Notes: a model not told the origin generated them from the sequence alone. Numbered from the stretch's first letter, positions 26,723 to 36,890 are shown. The stretch is 64,000 nt of DNA from Ignavibacteria bacterium (GCA_016707005.1 JADJIQ010000002.1:558001-622000), one strand, 5' to 3'. Numbers and translations are program-made.

Positions 26723-27748
26723 ATGATCGACATCCATCTGTATCGCAACGATGCGACCACGGTGATATCGCCCGACCAGCTTCTGGCGCACTCGGAGTCG
26801 TTGCTCCAAGAAGACGAAATGATCTGGGTAGACCTCTCAAATCCCACTCCCGAAGAAGAACAGCTCGTTCTTCAAAGCTGGTTTCCGGTTCACGAACTCG
26901 TGATCTCAGACATTCGCCATGCTCTGAGCTCTGAAGATGATCAGGACTTTCACCATCCGAAGGTGGATGACCTAGGTACCTACCTATACGTCATCATGCA
27001 TGCCCTGATCGCCCCCGATATCAACACAACTGATGCGGCGAACTATCTACGGCTGACAACCGAAGCACAACTGAACATCATCATCAGCGAACGTGTCCTG
27101 ATCACACATCATGCAGGGAAAATCGATGGCATCAAGGTGCTGCAGTCGTCATGTGGGCGCAACACCCACATCATGAAACGTGGTCCAGACTATCTGCTTC
27201 ACCTTCTGCTCGACGATCTTGTGGACGATTATATGCCGCTGGTCTCCGTGTTTGAGGATCGTGTACAAGAGCTGGAGCATCTCGTCTTCAAGTCGCCGGG
27301 CAACCTTACCTTGATGCGCATTCTCGAGACAAAGCGGCTGCTCCAAAAAGTTCGCAGGGACGTGGTCTATCAACGCGAGATCGTCAACAGACTTGCTCGT
27401 GGCGAGTTTGCCCTGATCTCACCGGCCGAATCCGTCTATTACCGGAACGTCTATGACCACCTTGTTCGCATCGCAGACCAGGTCGACACGAGTCGGGAAC
27501 TCGCGATGTCGATCATGGAGGCCTACTTCTCTGTGAGCTCAGCACGACTCAATCAAGTGATGAAGGTATTGACGGTCATCAGTACGATCTTTCTTCCGAT
27601 CACGTTCATCACAAGCCTCTATGGCATGAACTTCGAGTTCATGCCGGAGCTCCATACAGCATGGGGCTACCCTGCAGTGATCGCACTCATCATTACGATC
27701 GCCACAACGATGTACGTCATCTTTCGCAAGAGAGGTTGGATTGATTAG
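26723..27748 (+). CDS. corA: CorA-family magnesium/cobalt transporter
   Basis: The 341-residue protein has the CorA layout: a cytoplasmic alpha/beta domain, a long stalk helix, and two C-terminal transmembrane segments (about 284-302 and 314-334). The signature YGMNFEF has Gly301-Met302-Asn303 right after the first membrane helix. The positively charged end (FRKRGWID) is typical. It forms a pentameric inner-membrane channel for Mg2+. The stop overlaps the next gene's TTG start by 8 bp, so the amidase is probably co-expressed. Confidence 0.95.
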   Translation: MIDIHLYRNDATTVISPDQLLAHSESLLQEDEMIWVDLSNPTPEEEQLVLQSWFPVHELVISDIRHALSSEDDQDFHHPKVDDLGTYLYVIMHALIAPDINTTDAANYLRLTTEAQLNIIISERVLITHHAGKIDGIKVLQSSCGRNTHIMKRGPDYLLHLLLDDLVDDYMPLVSVFEDRVQELEHLVFKSPGNLTLMRILETKRLLQKVRRDVVYQREIVNRLARGEFALISPAESVYYRNVYDHLVRIADQVDTSRELAMSIMEAYFSVSSARLNQVMKVLTVISTIFLPITFITSLYGMNFEFMPELHTAWGYPAVIALIITIATTMYVIFRKRGWID

Positions 27749-28889
27749 TCTGACCTTGCGTTGGGTGGTTGCCCTTGCAGTTTGTTGCGCGTCTCCGTTC
27801 CCTTCTTCGAACGCTGCGCAGAAGGAGGCCACTGTGATCACGATGATCCGCGCTTCCGTTGGACCCGACAGCTCGAACGTGCGCATTCGTGCAGCCCGCA
27901 CGATCACATCGTTTCAGAGACCGGAGCGTACGTCAGATGGCTTTATTCTGCGGCTGCCGGCAACGACCATGGAGCCAGGCGCGGTGGACAGTAGCGCGTC
28001 CGCTACTCCTTTGAAGTGCACGGCAGAACGTATTCGCGACATTCTTGTCCTGCGTTTTCGATGCGCACCTACGGACACCATGACCATTCGCCGCGATGGT
28101 CAACGCGATCTTGTTTGCACCATACGCCCCCTTTCAGACGTGAAAGAGGATACTCAGACTCCGAATAATGGTCAAGGCAAGTGGTCACTGGATGTGATCG
28201 TCATCGATGCCGGCCATGGAGGCCAGGATGCTGGCGCAGAGGGTGTGAATGGCGTCTACGAGAAGACCGTGACACTTGCTATCGCACGCAAACTCCGCGA
28301 TCGGCTTCGAGAGATCCTTCCGAAGACAAAGGTGGTCATGACCCGCGATTCCGATGTGTTCATCGAACTGTACAAACGCACCCAAATCGCTAATGAGTCA
28401 GGGGGCAAGTTGTTTGTGAGCATTCACTGCAACAGCATGCCAACGAAACCACACCCAGCCCATGGCTGCGAGACGTACATCCTGCGTCCGGGCAGGAACA
28501 ACGACGCTGCTCGAGTTGCTTCGCTCGAAAATGCGTCCGTGAAGTTCGAACGGTCCACACAGCGCTATTCCGGCATGACTGAGGATCAGATCATCATCGC
28601 AACGATGGCTCAACGCAGCTTTGTTCGTCTAAGCGAGTCCTTTGCCTCTGCGATACAAAAGGAAGTAAAGAAAGAAACACCGTTGGCCGATCGCGGGATG
28701 AGTCAAGCTGGTTTCTTCGTCCTGGTAGGAGCCTCTATGCCTAACGTCCTGGTTGAAACAGGCTTTCTTTCAAACACCACCGATGCCGAATATCTAGCCT
28801 CATCCAAAGGTCAATCTGCACTTGCTCAATCCCTCGCAAACGCGATTCGAACCTATTCTGCGTCTTATGAGCGTTCGTTACACCACTAG
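27741..28889 (+). CDS. N-acetylmuramoyl-L-alanine amidase (Amidase_3)
   Basis: The 382-residue protein most likely starts at the TTG at 27741, which has AGAGAGG 5-6 nt upstream and puts a signal peptide (ISLTLRWVVALAVCCASPFPSSNA) at the N-terminus. The catalytic domain has VIDAGHGGQDAGA, the Glu in VNGVYEKTVTL, SIHCN and LVETGFLSN, the zinc ligands and catalytic Glu of Amidase_3. It cuts the amide between MurNAc and the stem peptide and acts in the periplasm in cell separation or wall turnover. An AMIN-like N-terminal region is plausible but weak. Confidence 0.92.
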   Translation: MISLTLRWVVALAVCCASPFPSSNAAQKEATVITMIRASVGPDSSNVRIRAARTITSFQRPERTSDGFILRLPATTMEPGAVDSSASATPLKCTAERIRDILVLRFRCAPTDTMTIRRDGQRDLVCTIRPLSDVKEDTQTPNNGQGKWSLDVIVIDAGHGGQDAGAEGVNGVYEKTVTLAIARKLRDRLREILPKTKVVMTRDSDVFIELYKRTQIANESGGKLFVSIHCNSMPTKPHPAHGCETYILRPGRNNDAARVASLENASVKFERSTQRYSGMTEDQIIIATMAQRSFVRLSESFASAIQKEVKKETPLADRGMSQAGFFVLVGASMPNVLVETGFLSNTTDAEYLASSKGQSALAQSLANAIRTYSASYERSLHH

Positions 28890-28892
28890 TAC

Positions 28893-28982
28893 CACAGTTA
28901 CAGAGTTACGCATTTACAGAGTTACTCCAATACCCGTAACGATGTACCTATGTAACTTGGTAACTGAGTAACTGAGTAACTT
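28893..28982. repeat. Cluster of GTTAC / GTAAC direct and inverted repeats
   Basis: The gap between the amidase and the ABC exporter holds ACAGAGTTAC twice and GAGTAACT twice, plus further GTTAC and GTAAC words, so the left half can pair with the right half into a long imperfect hairpin. It could end the amidase transcript or act as a regulatory structure; there is no U-tract. Confidence 0.6.
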
Positions 28983-28987
28983 GATTT

Positions 28988-30823
28988 ATGCCTGAACCAA
29001 GCGACTATACTGCGCGCAGCCTTGCCACGAAGATCTTTCCCTTCGTTCGACCGTTCTGGAAGCTAATCCTCTTCTCTACGTTGGCCAACCTGCTGTTCTC
29101 AGCAGCCAATGCCCTTGTGCTAGCAATCGTGGAACCGGTGTTCCGCACGTTGTTCGGCGGCACGTCTCCGGTTGCCTCTGCGACTCCGGCAGTGGCTTCG
29201 GGTCTGAAGGCCAAGTTCGATGAAGTGGTCTCATCGATCCTTGTTGCGCCGGACTATTACGATTCGATCCAAAACATCAGCCTCGTGATCTTTGGACTCT
29301 TCGTTGTTCGGGGACTTACGAAGTACATCGGCAACATCGTTTCCACCCGACTCGAAGAAGGCATCATGAAGCGTATCAGAGATACGCTATTCGTGCACAT
29401 CACCTCGCAGTCCATGGACTTCTTCTCACGTCGCAAGACCGGCGATGTGATCTCCCTCCTTACGAATGATGTTGGCGTTCTCAATCACGCCACGGTGAAC
29501 TCTGTCACCACCCTCTGGCGCGAGGCAACGACACTCGTCATCTACCTTGTGCTCCTGTTGATGATCAGCGCGAAACTCATGCTGATCTCCGTTGGCATAG
29601 CTCTAGCCGGACTTCTCCTCATTCGATCATTCACCAAAATGCTTCGCACGTACGGCTCCAGAATGCAGGCCGCACAGGCAGACTACACCTCAACTCTTCA
29701 AGAAACTGTGCTTGGCATTCGTGTTGTGAAGGGCATGGGCGTAGAGCCTCATGTAATCAAACGCTTTTCAGATCAAACAGCCGGTTATGTTCAACGGGCA
29801 CTTCGGAACACGCGCGTTATGGGTCTCATCCCGGTGGTGAACGACACCTTCGGCATTCTCGCACTCGTAAGTGTATTCTACGTTGGAGGCATGGAACGAG
29901 CGAGCGGAGCCATCACTCCCTCAAATCTGGTCACCTTCCTATTCTTGCTCTTTGGTCTGATGCAGCCGATCAGCGTGATCGTCAATACCATTGCACAGAT
30001 GCAACGAGGGATCGCCGCCGGTGCCAATGTAGCCTCCGTGCTCGACGAAGAACCACTTATCACGTCAGGTTCGGTGGATGCTTCGCCCCTTACCCCGGAG
30101 ATCCATGTACGCAATGTGAACTTCACGTATGGGGCTCACCAGGTCCTAAAGGATGTCTCCTTTACGATCAATAAGGGGGAGACGGTTGCGTTGGTGGGTT
30201 CGTCTGGAAGCGGAAAGTCGACAATGCTGGATCTGCTCCTGCGATTCTACGACCCACAAACCGGATCGATCGAACTCAACACAACGGATATCCGCAAGCT
30301 TGATCTGAAAACGTATCGACATATGTTCGGAGTGGTCTCCCAAGAGACAATTCTTTTCAATGATTCGGTGCGAAACAACATCAGTCTTGGCGATGCGGAC
30401 GCGGATGATGCACGGGTTCGCCAGTCTGCATCGATCGCCCATGCACACGAATTCATCTCCGCTATGCCGGAAGGATATGAGACCATCATCGGAGACCGCG
30501 GTATGAGACTCTCCGGCGGTCAGCGTCAGCGCGTGGCCATTGCCCGTGCGTTGTATCGCGAGCCGCAGATCCTTCTCTTCGATGAGGCCACCTCCGCGCT
30601 GGATACAGAGTCAGAGCGCCTCGTTCAGGATGCCATCGATGATGTGCTCAAGGATCGGACAGCAGTGATCGTTGCTCACCGCCTGTCTACCATCGTTAAT
30701 GCAGACCGAATCGTGGTGTTCGATGACGGACGTATCGCAGAAGAAGGATCACATTCTGAGTTGCTCGCAAAAGGCGGCGTGTATGCTCGTTTGCATGCTC
30801 TTCAATTCGCGTCTAGCACCTAA
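28988..30823 (+). CDS. ABC exporter, MsbA-like (fused permease and ATPase)
   Basis: The 611-residue protein has an N-terminal six-helix exporter domain (about 20-330) and a C-terminal ATPase with Walker A GSSGSGKST (about 404-412), the signature LSGGQRQRVAIARAL, Walker B ILLFDEATSALD and the switch His in IVAHRLST. It works as a homodimer in the inner membrane. Sequence style is closest to lipid A/lipid flippases and multidrug exporters; the cargo is not proven. It is convergent with the GT39-like gene, with only 5 bp between the stops. Confidence 0.9.
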   Translation: MPEPSDYTARSLATKIFPFVRPFWKLILFSTLANLLFSAANALVLAIVEPVFRTLFGGTSPVASATPAVASGLKAKFDEVVSSILVAPDYYDSIQNISLVIFGLFVVRGLTKYIGNIVSTRLEEGIMKRIRDTLFVHITSQSMDFFSRRKTGDVISLLTNDVGVLNHATVNSVTTLWREATTLVIYLVLLLMISAKLMLISVGIALAGLLLIRSFTKMLRTYGSRMQAAQADYTSTLQETVLGIRVVKGMGVEPHVIKRFSDQTAGYVQRALRNTRVMGLIPVVNDTFGILALVSVFYVGGMERASGAITPSNLVTFLFLLFGLMQPISVIVNTIAQMQRGIAAGANVASVLDEEPLITSGSVDASPLTPEIHVRNVNFTYGAHQVLKDVSFTINKGETVALVGSSGSGKSTMLDLLLRFYDPQTGSIELNTTDIRKLDLKTYRHMFGVVSQETILFNDSVRNNISLGDADADDARVRQSASIAHAHEFISAMPEGYETIIGDRGMRLSGGQRQRVAIARALYREPQILLFDEATSALDTESERLVQDAIDDVLKDRTAVIVAHRLSTIVNADRIVVFDDGRIAEEGSHSELLAKGGVYARLHALQFASST

Positions 30824-30828
30824 CGCGG

Positions 30829-32280
30829 TCAGCGGTTTCGATACAGTGTGTAGTGCGGTGTTTCCACGTGCGCGGAATATTGACTGATGAGCAAACGACG
30901 AACGATCTTTTGCTCATCCTCATTGATATCCGGATGATAGTACACGATCCATGATGCCCCGCGGACAGAGCTCACAGTAGATTCATCAACAGTGTTCGGT
31001 GGCATTGCCGTTGGCACGTACCTATAGCCTGACTTCCACCCCGTCATCCAACCATTCGTATACCAAGCGAGCTGTCCATTGAACGCGTCGGCAGCCGTTC
31101 GAGCATGGTAGAGGTACGTGAAGGAGTGCACGGCCAACGTGTCCTCGTGCAGGGCAGATGCCACGGCACGCCCCCCGCTGATGGCCGAAGGGCTCCCCTT
31201 CATCACTACGAATGCTGCGCACACTGCCGTAAGTGCCACAGATCCATAGATCACCGGCTTGTAGAGTCGAACGGCCATTGTGGCCCGTCGTTTCTGCGAA
31301 CGCATAACGATCAGACCGACCAGCCCTACTCCGCAGATAGCAGCAGCAACGAGCACCATCAGCATTTGCGTCTGCTCTAGATGGAGCACACTCGTGATCA
31401 CAAACCACAGTGAGGAAAGTGTCACAACGCAATAGAGCGCAATGACAAGCCCCATACGTCGAGACTCTCTGAACTGTTCAACGGCGCGCAAACCAAGGAT
31501 CGCCGCCGGCGCTATTACGTAGGATATTGTGAGTGCCGAACGTATCGACGAAACGGCAAGAAGCAAGCACCCAACTACGAGCCACACGCTTAACACCAAC
31601 ACATCCGGTTGTGCACGTGTCGGAAGGAGCTCACGCCTGAACACAAGCACCACACACCATAAGATCGCTGCTGCAAGAAATGGGCTTGCTTCTAGAAGCA
31701 GCAGAACTACATCAAGAGGCCCCGTTGCTGTAACTGAGAGGTCACTGCTGAGCAGGGCTTGAAAAGGCATGGACAATGCAACACCCGACAATCCGACAAC
31801 GAGCAACCCACCAACTCCGATCGTTGTTAGCATCGGATTCTTGTCGCGGATCTTCAGTGTTGCCCACAGAGCTAGCAGGAGACATGCTACGAACGGAATC
31901 ACATCGTTGGCCTGACGTCCGTAGGTGATGAACGGCAAACTCGAACCAACCACGCCCATCGCCAACACCGAGCTTTGGAAGTTCAGCGATCTGCGGGCAA
32001 CCAGGTAGGTCATCACTGCTGCAACAAGGACGGAGAAGATGGCGAACCATCGTACGGCAAGGGGCGTAGCACCAACTGCACGGATCCCGAGTGCCGTTGC
32101 CCACGTGGTCAAGGGTGCAGAGAGGCCAATGCCCCATTGATCGAAGAGTACAACACCTTCACCACGCACTGCAATGATCCCTTCCGGCGTTGGCTGGATC
32201 TCTACGGACGTGAGCCTCATTACATAGAGGCCAAGGATAACGAGAACCGTAGCGATAACGGTGTGCTGGCGTGAGGTCAT
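30829..32280 (-). CDS. Polytopic membrane protein, GT39/ArnT-like glycosyltransferase (probable)
   Basis: The ATG at 32280 gives 483 residues with about 10-12 hydrophobic segments. The N-terminal part has DQWGIGLSAPLTTW and then SSLPFITYGRQANDVIPF, similar in layout to the first loop and membrane core of GT-C (GT39/PMT) enzymes, which transfer sugar from a lipid carrier to an acceptor outside the membrane. The soluble C-terminal part has SFTYLYHARTAADAFNGQ. I did not see a clear double-acidic DE/DD motif, so the activity is inferred. Its start overlaps the end of the M50 protease gene by 4 bp. Confidence 0.6.
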   Translation of the reverse strand: MTSRQHTVIATVLVILGLYVMRLTSVEIQPTPEGIIAVRGEGVVLFDQWGIGLSAPLTTWATALGIRAVGATPLAVRWFAIFSVLVAAVMTYLVARRSLNFQSSVLAMGVVGSSLPFITYGRQANDVIPFVACLLLALWATLKIRDKNPMLTTIGVGGLLVVGLSGVALSMPFQALLSSDLSVTATGPLDVVLLLLEASPFLAAAILWCVVLVFRRELLPTRAQPDVLVLSVWLVVGCLLLAVSSIRSALTISYVIAPAAILGLRAVEQFRESRRMGLVIALYCVVTLSSLWFVITSVLHLEQTQMLMVLVAAAICGVGLVGLIVMRSQKRRATMAVRLYKPVIYGSVALTAVCAAFVVMKGSPSAISGGRAVASALHEDTLAVHSFTYLYHARTAADAFNGQLAWYTNGWMTGWKSGYRYVPTAMPPNTVDESTVSSVRGASWIVYYHPDINEDEQKIVRRLLISQYSAHVETPHYTLYRNR

Positions 32281-33338
32281 GGAACGATGTAGATGGCTCG
32301 CGGCGAAAAACTCAAAATGAGGATAGCGATTGCCACCCATCCTACGATGCGTCGCCCCTTCGACAGTGGTTCCGACTCCTGAAGCGGGGGATGATCGATC
32401 TTGATGATGAACCGTACGAGCAGCATCCAGAAGATCCACAATTCGCCCATTTGGAAGAGCCATGGCGCAGCAGAGATCATCCGGCCCAGAGTTGGGTCGA
32501 TGGAGGTCTGCATCCACATGATCCATGTCTCAGCATATGACTCAGCAAGCAGGAGATGAACAATGTTGAGCATGGCAAGAATGGCAAAGGCAAAGAGCAC
32601 CCACCAGAGCGTGCGCGCCACTGTGCGTTGCCTATCACCAAGGAGCGCGTAGAGTACGTGTCCCCCATCGAGTTGTCCAAAGGGCAACATGTTCAGCGCG
32701 GTAACGAACAGGCCAAACCACCCAACGCAGAGGAATGGATAGTGGTACATCTCGTTCATCGGCGGCAGCGTTACGGAACCAGAGAAGGCCTCTCTGAGCA
32801 TTGCGAAAAGCATTGTATCACCAAAGGTCATTCCTGATTCAGGAATACGTTCGATGGTGGCATAGTTCGGGTGCATTTCATACAGGAACTCCGGTCCGGG
32901 CAGCGTGACGATACCGATCAGGAGGATCGTCAGGCAGACTACGAATCCGGCTAGTGGGCCGGACACGCCGATATCGAAGAGGACGTTCTTGGATCTGATC
33001 GGTGTCTTCGTTCGGATCACCGCTCCGAACGTACCAAAGAGCATGATCGTAGATGGCACCGGAATAAAGTATGGCAACGTAGCATCAACACCGTGAGCGC
33101 GGGCAGCGAAATAGTGACCGAACTCATGCGCTCCAAGGAACGTCATCACCAACGTTGCATACGTTAGACCGAACGCCCAATTCTCAATGACGAAGGGGTC
33201 CTTCATCATCCACTGGGCGCCCGCCATCATACACGTGACGAATGTTGCAACGAAGAGCAACGTGTGGATGATGATCTGTCGGAGTCCTATGCGAGATCCC
33301 AACGGCGCAGGTTCGCCATCAATGCGTGTGTAGCCCAA
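32277..33338 (-). CDS. Site-2 protease-like M50 membrane metalloprotease
   Basis: The 353-residue membrane protein has HEFGH (in FLGAHEFGHYFAARAHG), the zinc motif buried in a membrane segment, and LPFGQLDGGH, the third ligand region of M50 proteases. It has about 6-7 membrane segments and no PDZ domain, like the Rip/S2P group without PDZ. It probably cuts regulators or signal peptides within the membrane. Its end overlaps the GT39-like gene start and it begins 3 bp after lysS, so lysS, this gene and the GT39-like gene are likely one operon. Confidence 0.88.
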   Translation of the reverse strand: MGYTRIDGEPAPLGSRIGLRQIIIHTLLFVATFVTCMMAGAQWMMKDPFVIENWAFGLTYATLVMTFLGAHEFGHYFAARAHGVDATLPYFIPVPSTIMLFGTFGAVIRTKTPIRSKNVLFDIGVSGPLAGFVVCLTILLIGIVTLPGPEFLYEMHPNYATIERIPESGMTFGDTMLFAMLREAFSGSVTLPPMNEMYHYPFLCVGWFGLFVTALNMLPFGQLDGGHVLYALLGDRQRTVARTLWWVLFAFAILAMLNIVHLLLAESYAETWIMWMQTSIDPTLGRMISAAPWLFQMGELWIFWMLLVRFIIKIDHPPLQESEPLSKGRRIVGWVAIAILILSFSPRAIYIVP

Positions 33339-33341
33339 GGA

Positions 33342-34877
33342 TCACTCTCCGGAAGCGGAATCGGCCGCAACGATTTTCTCCGGCCGCATCTGCGGGAAGA
33401 AGAGTACGTCGCGAATGGAATCGTTGTCCGTGAGCAGCATCACCAAACGGTCGACTCCCACGCCCAAACCCGCCGTTGGTGGAAGACCTACCTCGATCGA
33501 GTGCAGGAAGTCTTCGTCAACCACCATGGCCTCATCATCTCCATCAGCACGGATCTGGGCCTGCTCTTCAAGCCGCGCACGTTGATCAAGCGGATCATTG
33601 AGCTCTGAGAAGGCATTTGCTACTTCCTTACCCATGACGAATAGTTCGAAGCGTTCAACAAGCCCCTTCTCTGTTCTATGGGCTTTTGCAAGAGGGCTCA
33701 TCTCTACTGGGTAGTCCATAACGAACGTAGGTTGGATGAGATGGGGCTGAACTAGGACGCTGAAGATCTCATCGAGGATCTTCATGGCACTTGCAGCAGG
33801 GTCCACATCAACCTTGAGGCTGCGGGCTGCTGCCAGCAGCTCATTGCGGCTGAGTCCGCGAAGATCCATACCGGTATGCTGGTCGAAGAGATCGAACATG
33901 CGTGCGCGAGCGAATGGAGCAGCGAACGACAGAGTAGTTCCCTGATACACCACCGTCTCGGAACCGCAGGTTTCCGTCACGATCGTATTGATCATTTGTT
34001 CGGTCATCTCCATCATCCACACATAATCCTTATAGGCCACATAGATCTCCATGGCCGTGTATTCTGGATTGTGCGTCCTGTCCATGCCTTCGTTGCGGAA
34101 GTTCTTGGAGATCTCATACACACCTTCAAAGCCCCCTACGATGAGTCTCTTGAGATAGAGCTCATCAGCGATCCGGAGATAGAGTTCAACGTCCAATGCG
34201 TTGTGATGGGTGACGAACGGACGTGCTGTTGCTCCGCCGTAGATAGGCTGCAGGATAGGTGTCTCTACTTCGAGCCATCCACGCTCATCAAAGAAGCGAC
34301 GCATGGTGGAGATGATGCGGGCACGCTTAACAAAGGTGTCCTTGATCTGCGGATTGGCAATGAGATCGAGATACCGTCTGCGATACCGTTGCTCCTTGTC
34401 GGCAATAGCATCATAACGCGTAACAGTGCCGTCCTCAGCTACTTCTTCCTTCCCTACCGGAATGGGTGTAACACTCTTTGTCAGGAGTGTGAGGGTACGA
34501 GCATGAACGCTGATCTCTCCCATGCGTGTGCGGAAGACATAGCCCTCAACACCGATGATGTCTCCGATATCAAAGAGACGAAGATGATCATACACGTCAC
34601 CGAGGTCGTCCTTCTTGAGGTAGATCTGAATCCGTCCCGTTACATCTTGGATATGGCAGAACGTTGCCTTGCCCATCTTTCGCATCGCCATGATACGTCC
34701 TGCCACAGAGATGGCGGACATCTCATCCGGACGCTCGTCTGAGAATGCAGAAAGGATCTGCTGGGCGTGATGCGTGCGGTCAAACGAAGCCGGGAATGGC
34801 TCCACACCCATGGCACGGAGTTCATGGAGTTCTTCGATCCGACGGAGTTCTTGATCGTTGCGATGGACAGTAGACAT
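33342..34877 (-). CDS. lysS: Lysyl-tRNA synthetase, class II
   Basis: The 511-residue protein has an N-terminal OB-fold anticodon-binding domain and the class II core with motif 2 ([20 protein letters not shown]) and motif 3 ([15 protein letters not shown]). [30 protein letters not shown] is typical of LysS. It charges tRNA-Lys. The length is usual. A TATCTTTG box lies 37 nt before the ATG. It heads the operon with the M50 protease and GT39-like genes. Confidence 0.97.
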   Translation of the reverse strand: MSTVHRNDQELRRIEELHELRAMGVEPFPASFDRTHHAQQILSAFSDERPDEMSAISVAGRIMAMRKMGKATFCHIQDVTGRIQIYLKKDDLGDVYDHLRLFDIGDIIGVEGYVFRTRMGEISVHARTLTLLTKSVTPIPVGKEEVAEDGTVTRYDAIADKEQRYRRRYLDLIANPQIKDTFVKRARIISTMRRFFDERGWLEVETPILQPIYGGATARPFVTHHNALDVELYLRIADELYLKRLIVGGFEGVYEISKNFRNEGMDRTHNPEYTAMEIYVAYKDYVWMMEMTEQMINTIVTETCGSETVVYQGTTLSFAAPFARARMFDLFDQHTGMDLRGLSRNELLAAARSLKVDVDPAASAMKILDEIFSVLVQPHLIQPTFVMDYPVEMSPLAKAHRTEKGLVERFELFVMGKEVANAFSELNDPLDQRARLEEQAQIRADGDDEAMVVDEDFLHSIEVGLPPTAGLGVGVDRLVMLLTDNDSIRDVLFFPQMRPEKIVAADSASGE

Positions 34878-34914
34878 GACTGACGTTTCCTTGCGTATAA
34901 GCTAATGCGAACGG

Positions 34915-34922
34915 CAAAGATA
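34915..34922 (-). promoter_or_regulatory. Putative -7 box of lysS
   Basis: The minus strand has TATCTTTG, a perfect TAnnTTTG, 37 nt before the lysS ATG. No good -33 was found at the usual distance. Confidence 0.5.
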
Positions 34923-34987
34923 GCCTCTGCACCACCGAGAGTAGAAGGCGATGCGGAGTTCCAGCAACTTTTTCCTATTCTGCTACG

Positions 34988-36226
34988 ATGCCAAAGAAAG
35001 AACGAACCATACGATCCGACGATGAGCTCAGGGCGCTGGCGATAGAAGTGGCCCTCGACACGTTCTTTACCGACGGGTATTCACAGACCAGGTCGAGTCT
35101 TATCGCAAAGGGGCTTGGGATCTCAAAAAAGACGCTCTATCGACTCTTTCCTTCGAAGGAAGATCTTCTACGGGCAGTGACGTATCACGTTATGCAGACC
35201 ATCGAAGAGATCACGGACAGGATCTATGCCGATCATGATCGTTCCATTGCTGAGCGCATAGCATCACTTGTTGCACAGATCTCACCACATTATGCCCGGA
35301 TCAGATCAGCAAGGATCCTCAAAGACCTGCAGCGGAGCGCTCCAACGGTGTGGGCTGAACTTGATACATGGAGACAGTTTCGATACACACGCTTCCGAAC
35401 GATCATTGAAGACGGCCTTTCGCAGGGTTCTATACGACAGGATCTGGCGATCGACGACATCCTCGCCGTCTACTCCGTCCTTGTAAACAAGTGCATGGAC
35501 CACGCCACACTTCGTGATACGGACGTTACCCCGCTGGAACTCTACCAAGGCTCGATGGATGTCTTCTTCCGCGGGATCTTTGTCTCGAGCATTCATCCCA
35601 CGGCCGAACTCGGCACGCCCGTTGTGATCGATCAACGTGAGGGATTGCTCCATCATGCTGAGCAGCTCTTCTTTCAACACGGGTTTTCGAAGACAACCAC
35701 CGATGCGATCGCAAAGGCAAGTGGCATTTCGAAGCGCACGCTCTACGAGCGGTTCCCCAAGAAGTCGGATCTTGCCATGACGATCCTCTTGAGAGCCGCC
35801 CAAGATGTTCGGAGGCTCATTGCAGCGCTCCGATACTCTGATCGCGAATCGTACACCCGCGAATTGAACACGTTGATCATGGGGTGCACCTCAGCCCTTG
35901 GACGTGTGTCCACACAATTCCTCAATGACCTAGCGGCCAACGCACCAACCGGGTTCAAACGGATCGTTCGGTGGCGCCGACGATTTCTCTCTCGAGAGCT
36001 ACGCAGAGCACTTGAAGAAGGCCAAAAACTCGGTGTCGTCAGACATGACCTTCATGTTCCGAGCACAGTGCTGATCCTCTCGATCATGATCGAGAACCTG
36101 TTGTTGCCAGATGCGCGGGCGAATGCCTTGAACGTTATTCCGCCAACGATCAGCGTTGTCTGTTCGGTGATACTCTTCGGGATCTCGCCTCGAACAACAC
36201 GATCCCGGCAGCGACTGACGCATTGA
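34988..36226 (+). CDS. Fused double TetR-family transcription regulator
   Basis: The 412-residue protein is about twice normal TetR length and holds two TetR units. Unit 1 has a helix-turn-helix with LGISKKTLYRLFPSKEDLL (about 45-65) and its own helical domain up to about 200. Unit 2 has HHAEQLFFQHGFSKTTTDA and SGISKRTLYERFPKKSDLA (about 220-262) and a second helical domain. A single polypeptide could thus act as an intramolecular dimer. The ligand and targets are unknown. The 3' end overlaps the convergent rlmB-like gene by 77 bp. There is no sign of a frameshift: one frame is open throughout. Confidence 0.88.
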   Translation: MPKKERTIRSDDELRALAIEVALDTFFTDGYSQTRSSLIAKGLGISKKTLYRLFPSKEDLLRAVTYHVMQTIEEITDRIYADHDRSIAERIASLVAQISPHYARIRSARILKDLQRSAPTVWAELDTWRQFRYTRFRTIIEDGLSQGSIRQDLAIDDILAVYSVLVNKCMDHATLRDTDVTPLELYQGSMDVFFRGIFVSSIHPTAELGTPVVIDQREGLLHHAEQLFFQHGFSKTTTDAIAKASGISKRTLYERFPKKSDLAMTILLRAAQDVRRLIAALRYSDRESYTRELNTLIMGCTSALGRVSTQFLNDLAANAPTGFKRIVRWRRRFLSRELRRALEEGQKLGVVRHDLHVPSTVLILSIMIENLLLPDARANALNVIPPTISVVCSVILFGISPRTTRSRQRLTH

Positions 36227-36890
36227 GAGACGCTACGTGACCCATCATTGGGATCTCTACGAGCACATCGCACACTGCCTGAACGCTCGGATGCAGACCC
36301 TCGCCCTCATTGCCGATCACGATGATCAGCGGTCCGCTATAGATATCGTCGGTATACACAGACGTTGCCGGTACAGCCGTTCCAATGATACGCCACCCCT
36401 CTGCCTTGCACTGTTTGAGCATCTCTGATACACGAGGCACCTTTGCCACAGGCAGGTGTTCAAGTGCTCCTGCCGATGCCTTTACGGCAACAGGCGTTAC
36501 GGGTGCACTGTACTTGATCGGAAGGATCATACCATATGCGCCGGCACCTTCAGCGCTTCTGGCGATGGCACCAAGATTGTGCGGATCCGTGATCCCGTCA
36601 AGCACAATGATGATCGGGTCTGGGCTTGAGTCCAAAGCCCCCTTTAATAGCGTTTCGAGTGTGACCGGGGCTTTCACAGGTCGGATCGCGATCACGCCCT
36701 GAGCATCATTGGGAGCAAGGCCGAGTTGTTTCTCAAGTGCCTGAAACTTCCTGCGGTCCATGATGGCGCATTGGATGTTGGCCTTAGATGCTTGTGACCT
36801 GATCTGAGCGATCGGGCCGGCGTCTTCGTTGCCAAAGGCCAGAAAGATCTTCTCAATGGCTGTATCAGCCTCAATAGCTTCGATGAGCAC
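36150..36890 (-). CDS. rlmB: 23S rRNA 2'-O-ribose methyltransferase, RlmB/TrmH-like
   Basis: The 246-residue protein has the SpoU trefoil-knot motifs: LDGITDPHNLGAIARSAEGAG, IIVIGNEGEGL and VASLNASVAAGIVLFEA. An N-terminal L30e-like substrate-binding domain (about 1-80) precedes it. RlmB methylates the ribose of G2251 in 23S rRNA in E. coli; other TrmH members are hard to exclude. It lies 42 bp downstream of kynU and may share its transcript. Its 3' end overlaps the TetR gene by 77 bp on the opposite strand. Confidence 0.87.
   Translation of the reverse strand: MLIEAIEADTAIEKIFLAFGNEDAGPIAQIRSQASKANIQCAIMDRRKFQALEKQLGLAPNDAQGVIAIRPVKAPVTLETLLKGALDSSPDPIIIVLDGITDPHNLGAIARSAEGAGAYGMILPIKYSAPVTPVAVKASAGALEHLPVAKVPRVSEMLKQCKAEGWRIIGTAVPATSVYTDDIYSGPLIIVIGNEGEGLHPSVQAVCDVLVEIPMMGHVASLNASVAAGIVLFEARSRRVSPNRQR

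Noticed and set aside
28893..28982. Possible CRISPR array
   Set aside because: The repeated words are only 5-10 bp, are in both orientations, have no uniform spacers, and no cas gene is nearby.
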